From NCBI RefSeq assembly GCF_029873635.1, contig NC_080419.1:69545823-69609822 (forward strand): a DNA stretch of 64,000 nucleotides, written 5' to 3'. Below the pieces are notes generated by a model. That model was given only the letters and a program-made list of their open reading frames with translations. It did not search any database and was not told the DNA's origin. Source of the DNA: Malania oleifera. Taxonomy: Eukaryota; Streptophyta; Magnoliopsida; Santalales; Ximeniaceae. A program made the position numbers and the translations under genes. Numbering within the stretch: position 1 is the stretch's first letter; every line of letters starts with the position of its first letter. Positions 46,131 to 55,900 of the stretch are shown here, piece by piece.

Positions 46131-47356
46131 CTCTTTAAGTTGTCGGGAAGCATAATTTACCACTTTCCCCTGTTGCATTAGAATACAACCGAGCCTTTTG
46201 TGTGATGCATCACTGTAAATTACAAAATTCCCTTCTCCTGAAGGGATTGTTAGAATCAGTGCAGTGATGAGTCACCGCTACAACTCCTAAAAACTTTATT
46301 CACACTCATTTGTCCATTCAAACTTCATACTCTTCTTGGTCAATTTTGTCAAAGGAGTTGACAATTTAGAGAGTCCCTCTACAAACCGGTGGTAGTATCC
46401 TACCAATCCCAAGAAACTCTTGACTTCTTGAACATTTTTTGGTCTTTCCCAGTCCACTGCCGCCTCATTCTTGCTCGGATCCACAGAAATGCCACCCCTG
46501 GACATCACGTGTCCAAGGAAGGTGACTTGTTTCAACTAGAACTCACACTTATTGAATTTGGTATACAACTTTCTTTATCTCAGCACCTATAAAACTATTC
46601 TCAAATGATCCTCGCGCTCTTTGGGACTCTTTGAATACACCAGAATATCATCAATAAAAACTACAACAAACTGATCCAAGTACTGATGAAAAACCCCATT
46701 CATCAGATCCATGAATCCGGTAGGAGCATTTGTCAGTCCGAACGGCATAACCAAGAACTCATAATGGCTATAACGAGTCCAGAACGCTGCCTTTGGAACG
46801 TCCCCTACCTTAATATTCACTTGATGGTACCCGGATCTAAGATCAATCTTAAAGAAAGTCTGTGTCCCCTGAAGGTGATCAACCAAGTCATCAATGCGGG
46901 GAAGCGAGATTTATTCTTAATTGTCACTTTATTGATTTTTCTGTAGTCAATGCACATTCTCATCGACCCATCTTTCTTTTTCACAAACAATACCGGTGCT
47001 CCCCAAGGGGACTTGCTAAGCCTAATAAACCCCTTGTTTAAAAATTCTTGTAACTGTTTTTTCAACTCTTTTAATTTTGTCGGTGTCATTCTCTATGGAG
47101 CTTTAGAAATTGGCGCTGTTCCTGGAGATAGATCATTAGCAAACTCCACCTCACGATTAGGAGGCAGTCCTGACAAATCCTCCAGAAATACATTAAGAAA
47201 ATCCCTCACTATTGGGATATCCTCTAACCTCAACTCCCCTTCTAATGCTTCCTTTACACAGGCCAGGTATCCCTGACATCCCTCCAGTAGCAACCTCCTC
47301 GCCTGGATGGCTAATAATATCGGTGATGGGGTATGCACACATATCCCTACAAACAT
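46131..47356 (-). pseudogene. G2 reverse transcriptase and start of RNase H
   Basis: In element order: FLNVFLEDLSGLPPNREVEF (from 47356), then [39 protein letters not shown] (to 46817), [34 protein letters not shown] and the catalytic box [11 protein letters not shown] (46886-46587). [17 protein letters not shown] and [19 protein letters not shown] follow (46535-46296), and finally FVIYSDASHKRLGCILMQQG (about 46240-46180), the start of RNase H. At least three frameshifts separate these segments. The palm motifs themselves are intact. Truncation by R2 removes the rest. Confidence 0.9.
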
Positions 47357-47750
47357 GTACTCCTGCTCTCCTAGAGGTCTGAATACTACCTCTTTCTTAT
47401 AACGGTCAATACTGGCATAATTGACAGCTAGCTAGTCCACTACCAAGATCATATAAACCTATGTATATCAAGCACTTACAAGATCAGTGGGCAATATCTT
47501 TCCCTTAAGCACCTTTATACATTTTACCATTGTTCCAGTTGGTGTGGTTACGAATAATTTGGTATCTAACAATTAAGTTTCCATCTTACACGGTTCGATA
47601 TACTTCCAAGAAATAAAAGAACATATTGCTTCTAAATCACACAAAACAATAGATTTAAGTAAAATTATAACTATACTACCTGTCACCACGTCACCTACAG
47701 TCTTCACCTTTTTTGGTGTAAGCGAATACACCCGCGCCTGGGCGGTGTTC
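47357..47750 (-). pseudogene. G2 aspartic protease, degenerate
   Basis: The reading gives ARVYSLTPKKVKTVGDVVTG and then LCDLEAICSFIS (about 47610-47660) where the active site LFDSGATHSFIS should be. The Asp-Ser-Gly triad is replaced by Asp-Leu-Glu. Stops follow within 40 codons. G1's protease is damaged at the same residues. Confidence 0.75.
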
Positions 47751-48540
47751 CTCTGCTAGCTACCTTGGGGTGCTTAGATGTTTCCACGGAATTATCTAGA
47801 AGCATACATATTACTAGGCAGTGCACAACAATCATGTGCCACGTGTCTGGATCTTCCACACTGATGACAAATCACCCTCCTAGTCCGGCATTCCCCTGAA
47901 TGTCTCTTGTAACACCTAGGACAAGGAGGGCGTGATAGATTACCCTGTTCAATCTAATCTCCCATTCCCTATCTCTGGCCTCTACTACCACTATGTCTTC
48001 TTCAAGGCCCTTGATTGGTACCTGCTTGAAATCCAGGAGGCATGGACCTCTTCCTCTGGTTCAGGTTCGTAAACTCCTCCGCCTGGGCATCTCTGGTAGA
48101 AGAGTGAATGTATCAATCATAGAAAATTTCTTTAAAACGGTTCCATGTCAGGGTTGCTAGTTCCGTCCTTTGTTCTTTGAGTAACTTCACCGACATCCAC
48201 CAACGCTTGGCCTCTCCAGTCATTTTAAAAACAACATATAGAACTTTCTACTCGTCTGCATAGCGGAGACTTACCAATATACCCTCCATCTCTTGGATCC
48301 ATTCCTTCACAATGATTTGATCGGCTCCCCCCGTAAAAGTCGGGGGATTCATGTAGGTAAATTGCTCGATAATGCAGCCCGGGTTAGCAGGTGGGCAGTT
48401 TTGTCCCCCATAGTTCCACACAATCCCTACCACGACCTGTTGGCCTACACTATACAGCGTTCAAGGTCATTGCCATCTATGCTGGAAGCCCCCACGTTGC
48501 CACTACTTCCAGCAATTGCGTTATTATTCCCGAGGTCCAT
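47751..48540 (-). pseudogene. G2 gag, broken
   Basis: It starts at ATG 48540 (MDLGNNNAIAGSSGN). After a frameshift comes the capsid region with FTYMNPPTFTGGADQIIVKE and WIQEMEGILVSLRYADE (48433-48248), then TAG at 48248-48250, in-frame [17 protein letters not shown] and [12 protein letters not shown], and another stop. The zinc knuckle CHQCGRSRHVAHDC is intact near 47880-47835. The TAG follows ADE just before KV and is homologous to the G1 stop at 20645. Confidence 0.85.
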
Positions 48541-49220
48541 CCTGAAAATAGAACCAAAACAATATTAGATTTTCGATACCTTAACATGACTAATATAATT
48601 TTCTTACTAAGAAAACAGTTAAAAATCCACATTTCCAAGGTAAGTCTTAACGCACCACTCAATCTCAAAACCTTAACTATCATCCTTCTTATATGCCCCA
48701 AGCCATTTTAAGGACAAAACCCTGAATCCACAGAAATTATAACCTACCCAACCAACTAACTTCTCAAGTTCCAGTTTCCCTGCTCAGAAACAAAAACCGT
48801 CAAGGGGTTTACCAAAATTTCCCTGGAAATAAAACAAAGTAGTCTGAGGATCCTAACTTCATAACATAACTAGTACATTTATCTAATTAAGAATCGTAAA
48901 ATATCCTTTTACTACCAATCGACTTATCAGCTTTATTCCTAGGTTAAGATCCAGTCTTACCACTCAGAAATAAGAACCGACAATAGTTTACTATAGCTTT
49001 CCTAAAATCGTCACCCCAGGAAAATCACAGAAACCACCACAGAATTTCCTATCTCTAGGCTGCAAGATAGAACCCTAAATTTCTATTTTATCCTTCATTA
49101 ATGACTGACTCATATCCCAATCTACCCATCCCCTACTCTCCTCAAGATCCATTCTTATACTCTAGTATTGTATTCCGCTGAAGCCTGCAGAACCTAGCAA
49201 CCTAGGCTCTGATAAAAAAC
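48541..49220 (-). other. G2 leader and degenerate primer site
   Basis: Immediately after the LTR end the minus strand reads TTTTTTATCAGAGCCTAGG (about 49216-49198), where TTGGTATCAGAGCC is expected, so the first bases of the primer site have decayed. The rest is untranslated leader with no gene seen. Confidence 0.7.
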
Positions 49221-49440
49221 TATGACGACTTGATTTTTCTACCATTTTTTTTCAACAATAATAATAAATCATCTTCTGTCAACTAACTCTGATACCATAT
49301 ATTATACATAACCCAACCCTAAGGCGGGTATTGGGTATTTAGTCCATCCAAACATTCTATCCATGTAGCAGATTACATACAATGTTTGAGCCCAATATAC
49401 AATACCATCCAAAATGCTATACAATACCAGAGTGTCAAGA

Positions 49441-49446
<6 letters not shown>

Positions 49447-49501
<55 letters not shown>

Positions 49502-49511
49502 CATCCCTAGA

Positions 49512-49544
<33 letters not shown>
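49447..49544. repeat. (CA)n and (TA)n microsatellites
   Basis: About 19 CA units run into TA units (to about 49500), with a second TA tract at about 49517-49544, inside the G2 LTR and next to the palindrome. Confidence 0.95.
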
Positions 49545-49547
<3 letters not shown>

Positions 49548-49548
<1 letters not shown>

Positions 49549-49615
49549 CTTAAACTATTTTATGGATTTTTGGGGATATATATATATCCCCAAAAATCCA
49601 TAAAATAGTTTAAGG
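49548..49615. repeat. Perfect 68-bp palindrome
   Basis: From CCTTAAACTATTTTATGG to its exact reverse complement, all 34 base pairs match with no central loop; the centre is between 49581 and 49582 in a TATATA core. It would form a cruciform or hairpin. The word TAGACTATTTA nearby (about 49508) resembles the arm start. Confidence 0.95.
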
Positions 49616-51881
49616 GTTACACAAAACACATCCCCTAGCTCAAACAATTTCCCTGAATACTAGGATACTACGATCTCCTCTACCTCGGAGCTCTCTCTGC
49701 TAGTCTGTCTTGGTTTCCTGAAATTTTAAATTTTGGGTGAGACACCTCTCAATAAGACGGAATAAATTATTGACAGTGTGTGGCACATGAGTTTAGTTAT
49801 ATCATAATACACTCATTTAAATGATTATATCATCTGAAAAAAATATACAGATATGTACTCATAATCATATAGATATAAAACATAGTTTTATAAGCTTTGA
49901 TATCATTTCTCATATTCATATTCATAAGCTATCATTTCTTATAATCATATACATATACTTTCATAATTCATCTTTATATTCATACTCTTTCATTTCTCTT
50001 ATCATATACATACTCTCTCATTTCTCATATTCATATTCATTCTCTAACCCATGAGTATCCACCAACATATAGCACAATGCGTTTGTAACTCATGATTGGT
50101 CATTTCTCATATCATTTCTCATTTCTATAATCGAGCTCATGAGTATCCACCAGCATAAAACAAAACTTGTCTATAATTCATGTTTGTTCATTTCACTTTT
50201 AACTTTTCATAAACATTTTCTAACTCATGAGCATCCACCAGTATATAATACACGCTGCATCTATAGCTCATGGCTGCATATTATCGCGTCTGTAATGAGA
50301 AACCAACATATGGATATTCACATCGTCATGTATTCACCCCACATAACTGAGTTGTGTAGCCTAAAGGCAGGACCTAACCGCGGTTGGTCTACCCAGTTAG
50401 ATCAAAATGGGGAACGCGTTTGTAGTACAATTGGCCTACCCAATCCTGGTTCGGACCCTAGGGGGTAACACAACCCTTCACAGGCCCAATCAACTGTCTC
50501 GCCACACTCTGTACCAGATGTGTGGTTGCACTAATCACAAAATACTGGCAACAGTATCGTGCTCTGTATACTATGGTCCATCAGGATTCTCATTTCCACA
50601 TTTCCGTGTCCATATTTCATCATTTCTGTAATTCTCATCATTTCTGTATAATTCTCTTTTCAACATTTCAGTATAAAATAACTCTATGTATTTCACATAT
50701 ATCATCATTTCAGTAAAAATATATTTGTATCTCACATTTTATCATATCTCTGTAAAAACATATATGTATATCATATTTCATCATTTCTCTAAAAAATATA
50801 TCTGTATATCACATATATTATCATTTCTCAGTAAAACATATCTGTGTTTTTTATATCTTCATATTTGTATAAAACATGTCAATTTATCTCATATTATCAT
50901 ATCCATACAAAAATGTATTCGTATATCTCATAACATCATTTGTATATATATATATATATCTCATTTCATTACATTTCCAGTATAAAGCAGTTATTTCATA
51001 TTCCTTATGCCACACAATTTTTTTAACTTGTAATCATAATATAATAATCACAGGAAAAATATCAATATCATAGTTTTCAAAACTATATACCATGTGCTCA
51101 TTTTCACATATTTTAATCAACCATTCAATTTCCCAAAATATCTATTATAATTTATTCCCCTTACCTACTTACTAAGAAGGTGTTTGCTAGGATCCCTAAA
51201 TCGATGCCTGTAGCGATTGGAGCTCAAAACCCTGAAACCACATTTTTCAATTCAATCATCTCAACCCTAGAATTAAAATTATCTCAATATTCCTACACTC
51301 ACACGCTCCCATTAACCGGTTAAATTCTAAAAATGTGAGTTTGATCCACTTCCCATATTTAAATTTAGTTTCTAACATATTTAAAAACACCAATATGATC
51401 AAATCCCCACAATTTAATCTAATTCCACAATAATCCCCAAAAATTATATTTAATCAAATCCCTGCAATTTAACTTAATCCCAAGAATATTTCTAAAAATA
51501 TAATATAATAAAATCTTATATTTTAATTTAATCCCACGAATATTTCCATAAATCTAATATGATTAAATCCTGCAGGTTAATTTAATCTCAGGAATATCTC
51601 CAAAAATCTAATATGATCCAATCCTGTAGTTTAATTTAATCTCAATAATATCTCCAAAAATCTAATATAATCAAATACTGCAATTTAATAATTAAATAAT
51701 AGAATTTAATCAGGTAAATTTTTAAAACAACAGACACAATTTATACTCCTCACCTTATCCCAAGAGTGGTGTCTAGGAAGGCCAAATCACAAATCCACTC
51801 CGATTAAAACAACGAGGATGGAAGTTGGGACCCTGATATTGCGTCTGATCGTTAATTTAACTGAAGATCAGAAGAGAAATT

Positions 51882-51933
<52 letters not shown>

Positions 51934-52345
51934 ATCTTATCCCTGGAGTGGTGCCTATAACAACCCTACGACAAATCCACTCCAGTTAAAATGTCGGTGG
52001 GCGAATTTGGAACCCAAGGATACTTCTCGTTCTTCAATTGGCGCATGATTTGATGAAAAAATTTTAGAGAGAGAAAAAGATGGAGCATGGAGAGAGAGAG
52101 AGAGAGAGAGAGAAAGTACAGAGAGAGAGACGGAGAGTACGCTTTGGGGGGGGTTCTGTTTGCAATTGCAATTCAAGTTCTCAGCAACTTGTTTTCATAT
52201 ATATATATATTATTAATTATTAATTAATTAATATCTTATTATATTATTTATTTAATTAATTTAGTTTAATAATAATTAATTAATTTATATATATATATAT
52301 ATATATATACACTTCCATGCATATAATTTTTTGGGACGCTATACA

Positions 52346-52432
52346 AACACCCTGATTTAGACTTAATCCCAAACCGAGTTTGACCGAGATCAAACCTAAG
52401 CCCAAAGTCCAAACCCTAAAATTGTAATGACC
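52346..52432. other. Short spacer between G2 and the palindromic mini-element
   Basis: These 87 bases contain no feature I can name. They end in AAAAT, the left copy of the mini-element's target duplication. Confidence 0.6.
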
Positions 52433-52597
52433 CGAAGAATAATGGTATTTAAATAATAAAGAGAGGAAAATGGAAATAAAAAAAAGGGCGGAAGCAGACT
52501 TCGTACGTTTGTCGACGAAGTCTGCTGCCGCCTTTTTTTTATTTCCATTTTCATCTCTCTTTATTATTTAAATACCATTATTCTTCTGGTCATTACA
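52433..52597. mobile_element. 165-bp palindromic mini-element made of two facing LTR ends
   Basis: The left arm starts TGTAATGACCCGAAGAATAA and the reverse complement of the right end starts TGTAATGACCAGAAGAATAA. The arms agree over about 80 bases with only a handful of differences. Five bases AAAAT occur exactly on both sides (52428-52432, 52598-52602), the target-duplication length of LTR-retrotransposon integrase. The arm sequence is clearly related to the first 85 bases of the gypsy solo LTR at 34398-32298. A GTACG/CGTCGACG-type core lies at the centre. It has no coding content. Confidence 0.85.
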
Positions 52598-52602
52598 AAA
52601 AT

Positions 52603-52755
52603 ATTCTTGTTTATTTGTCAAGAAAATAAAATAAATGGGTTTAGGCTATTTGGAAACCAAGAAAAGAAGAAAAAAGAAGAGATTAAAGAGGGGGGTTCAG
52701 GGTTCGGTCTTCTTGGTAGCCAAGAAAAAAAAAAGAAATGGGGGAAAAAGATAAA
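52603..52755. other. Spacer between mini-element and G3
   Basis: Purine-rich sequence without recognisable genes. It contains two related words, TTTGGAAACCAAGAAAAGAAG and TTGGTAGCCAAGAAAAAAAA, about 60 bases apart. Confidence 0.5.
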
Positions 52756-52760
52756 ATATC

Positions 52761-53098
52761 TATAGACACCCAAACCAGTAAAATAAAGAAATAAATGAGA
52801 AAGAAAATAAAAATGGATTTTAGCAGGTTTCGTCGACGAGTTCCATGTTCTCGTCAACGAATTCCCAAAGTGGTTCGTCACCGAAATTCAGAGCTTCATC
52901 GATGAAGAGATCCAGAACGTCAAGAAAATATCAGGCCTAGGGTTCGTTGATGAGGTCCTTCTTTCTTCGATGAACGACTTTCAGTAGCTTGTCAGCAAAG
53001 GCGTCATTTGTCAACGAATTTGACTTGGTCAAGGGGTCTATAAATAGGATATTTTGTTTGCTTCTTCATTAAGAAACTTAATTTCTCCCTCCCTCCCT

Positions 53099-53154
<56 letters not shown>

Positions 53155-54887
53155 GGTTTCTTGCCGTTCGTTGACAAATTCGACGATCGAAAGTTACTAC
53201 AAGGATCTAGGGGAGATTCTCTACAAGTCTAGCGGAACAAATCTTTGATAAGAACATTTCAAGCATTACTCCAAAATTAGGGTAAGTAGGTTTTTAAGGC
53301 TTTATGGTTGTTGTGAACTATAGGAAGGACTAGGAAATGATTAATGGTTGTTGATCTAGAGTTTGTGTTGATTTCTTTGGTAAAAATGTAGTTTCAGGAT
53401 TTTGAACTGCAAACATCGTAGGGTGTGGAGTTTGGGGTTTCTAGTGGGGTTTCTTGTAAGTCAGGTAAGGGGATTTGTCTTACATCAGTTACTTTTGAAA
53501 TCTAAATCGGTTAAACTATATTTTATGATTTCAAAAAAATTATGGTTTCGGGGTATGGTCTCCATTTTTCATTAAACTTATATATTCTTATTATATTAAA
53601 AGTTGGAGATGCTTGAAATCCTATTTTATGTAAATCGTAGTTTTGCAAACCATTTATGATATTATAGCATATTTAATCAAATGAGTGTGACATGAGATGG
53701 TTAATGGGAATGAACTGAACTTGTGGAATACTTGGTATGAAATATAGGAACTAGAGTTCCAAATTGTTTTCAGGGAATTGTGGGAAAACGAGATGCCAGT
53801 TTAAGACCGAGGGCTATGAATGTCCGGTAATGCTGATAAATGAATGAGTTTGTGAAAAATACTAGAATAACTTAAATACTTTATGGAATGGAAATAGGTT
53901 ACTGTGCTTTCATTATAAATTATATATGTGATGTATAAACGACTTGAGGAACTAGTTACTAAGAGAGCACGGTACAGTTGCTAGTGGGTGATACAGTGCA
54001 ACCACACCTTATTGGTAAGGGTGGGTATCTGAAAAGTCAATTGGTCACTGACTCTGGTGTTTGATCTAGGGTGGGATTGACCAAGGCATACTTGAAACAT
54101 TGAAGTGATTAGACTGGTGGGTTGCCAGAGCTAGATCGGGTCTACGGACCGCACAACCCGTACTATGGGGGAAGTAAATGGTGTTTATGTGGTGTTCTTG
54201 GGCAGGGAGGAGTTTGATATGCATATACATGATTTAAAAATAAAATGGGCGAAGTTACAACTTTGAGAACCGAGCCGAGGGATTTTACATTGTATGGGCC
54301 TGTATCCTACCCCAACCTCGAGAACTCTTGCTTGTAATGAGCTACACTATCTTTTGCAGGAGTTATATATATATATATATATCCTATATTATAGGATTGA
54401 GAATGTTTTAACTACGTAACTCATTTCAGTTAAACTTACTATTATCTTCTATTGGAATAAACTTATATGATCACACACTAATGTAATCTGATCCACCTTA
54501 CTGAGAAGTGTCTCACCCCAATATACAAATCTTATTTCAGGTCCTACAAGAAACTGGACCTAGCGTTCTAGTGGGTTATGGAGCGTAGTGTTTTGGGAAT
54601 CTTTTTTTGTAAGTACTCGTGTAAGTACTGGACTATGGTTAGGTATCTTTTGGGATTGTAATAGAAACATTGGAAGTATTTATGTAATAGTAATGACTTA
54701 GAACTCTGATATGGTATTGTGAAAATGAAACTTTTCCACTGCTTTATTGTATGTTGTTTATGGAAAGGGCAACCGTGAACCCTTCGGGGTTGAACCCTCT
54801 TATTTATGGTATCAAAGAGTGTTTTTGTTGTATGTTATGTTATGTTTTCTAACACTCTAGGTCCACGTGGCGAGTCGGGGCGTTACA
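52761..54887 (+). repeat. G3: gypsy solo LTR, 2127 bp, perfect 5-bp target duplication
   Basis: It starts TATAGACACCC, a decayed TGTAAGGACCC, and ends GAGTCGGGGCGTTACA. ATATC occurs exactly at 52756-52760 and 54888-54892. The internal order matches G1's LTR: a U3 palindrome array (52830-53030, TCGTCGACGAG and decayed copies), TATAAATA at 53039-53046, a CT-rich leader (about 53085-53152), the CTTACTGAGAAGTGTCTCACCCC block near 54500, and a TA tract near 54366-54383. There is no internal region, so it arose by LTR-LTR recombination. Confidence 0.92.
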
Positions 54888-54892
54888 ATATC

Positions 54893-55117
54893 AAAGAAAG
54901 AGAGAGATTCAACCATAACTAGGTTGGGAGTCCTCATCATTGAAAGTGACTTGGCGACGACTCGATCAGAATAGATCAAGCTAGGGTGATATCTAACGGT
55001 GGCAAGGCTCTCCAATACACCTAAAAAAAAAAAAAAAGAGGAAGAGAGAGTAAAGAGTTAATAAAGAAAAGAAAGAAGAATAGAGAGAAAAGATGTGTGT
55101 GTGTGTGTGTGTGTGTG

Positions 55118-55158
<41 letters not shown>

Positions 55159-55317
55159 AAGAAAGAGATAGAGAAAGAAAGAGAGATAAAAGAAAAGAAA
55201 AAAATAATATTAAATAATATATTTCCTTTTAAAAGATAAAACTTCATATAATGCCACGAGTCACCCGAGGGTGACATGTGTTGATGGGTGGCACATGGCT
55301 TGATCGCAAGCCATCTA
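54893..55317. other. Spacer with TG and GA microsatellites, no gene seen
   Basis: Non-coding, with (TG)n at about 55094-55117 running into (GA)n at about 55120-55154. CACGAGTCACCCGAGGGTGAC near 55256 is a short inverted repeat. Confidence 0.6.
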
Positions 55318-55354
55318 TGTGATGACTCAAAAATATATATACGATTAAAGCAAG

Positions 55355-55356
<2 letters not shown>

Positions 55357-55414
<58 letters not shown>
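55357..55414. repeat. (AAT)n microsatellite
   Basis: About 19 AAT/TAA units. It creates a poly-Leu frame on the minus strand that is not a gene. Confidence 0.97.
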
Positions 55415-55419
<5 letters not shown>

Positions 55420-55667
55420 AATGCTCATTAAGTTAATATCAATACAAAAGTGCTCTTCTGTAGGATCATTGATTACATGTTTGATGCTTAAGAAAGACCT
55501 TGTCTTAGCGAGTGCTCATAGACCATTGCGGCTCAGTTGCTCCCTAGAGGTAGACTTGGTCAAAATAGAATTTCATAGGATAAACAGGATAGACATTGTT
55601 TGTACACGTAAATAAGTACATATACATAAAATAGTGTTTGAACAAACATAATTTGTAAAAATATATG

Positions 55668-55671
55668 GTAA

Positions 55672-55726
<55 letters not shown>

Positions 55727-55727
55727 G
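55668..55727. repeat. (AAT)n microsatellite
   Basis: About 19 further AAT units, 250 bases from the first tract, again inside the G4 LTR. Confidence 0.97.
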
Positions 55728-55734
55728 GTATCCT

Positions 55735-55900
55735 ATGTGAGGCTCACATGAGTCCCGAAGTCGTGTGGGATCCATATGAGTCTCGAAACTATGTAGGGCT
55801 CATAAAATCATGTGAGAACTATTGAAGTTACATAGGACCCACTTGGGTTTTGAAGTTGTCTAGGGCCCACAAGACCATGTGGGGCCCACATGAGTTTTCG
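55735..55900 (+). promoter_or_regulatory. G4 U3 palindrome array
   Basis: The best copy is CATGTGGGGCCCACATGAGT near 55870. Decayed copies are GTGAGGCTCACATGAGT, GTGTGGGATCCATATGAGT, ATGTAGGGCTCATA, ACATAGGACCCACTTGGGT and GTCTAGGGCCCACAAG, giving a unit of about 25-30 bases. TATAAATA follows at 56178. Confidence 0.6.

Larger units (their letters stand above)
46131..52345 (-). mobile_element. G2: Ty3/gypsy retrotransposon, 5' part only
   Basis: On the minus strand the order is 5' LTR (52345-49221), degenerate primer site, leader, gag (48540 to about 47750), protease (to about 47360) and reverse transcriptase through the beginning of RNase H (47356-46131). It is then cut by the R2 LTR. Integrase and 3' LTR are absent. 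Gene order and motifs are those of G1's lineage, but the LTR sequence is different. Multiple frameshifts make it inactive. Confidence 0.88.
49221..52345 (-). repeat. G2 5' LTR (about 3.1 kb)
   Basis: On the minus strand it starts TGTATAGCGTCCCAAAAAAT and ends AATCAAGTCGTCATA. It has the GTGAGACACCTCTCAATAAG block (about 49737-49757) shared by other gypsy LTRs, GA tracts (about 51883-51932, 52088-52113), CA/TA tracts (49447-49544) and a perfect palindrome (49548-49615). A full PBS-like word, TGGTATCAGAG, occurs inside the LTR on the minus strand near 49297. The right end is inferred from the TGT start only, because no second LTR survives for comparison. Confidence 0.65.

Noticed and set aside
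48293..48711. Plus-strand frames of 91 and 106 codons
   Set aside because: They are antisense to G2 gag and leader; the gag motifs are on the minus strand.
52433..54887. A single LTR running from the mini-palindrome to the end of G3
   Set aside because: The palindrome has its own exact AAAAT duplication, and G3 has a separate exact ATATC duplication with a start that aligns to the G1 LTR.
54993..55418. 141-codon minus-strand frame with poly-Leu and Ser-Leu runs
   Set aside because: It is created by AAT, GA and TG microsatellites.
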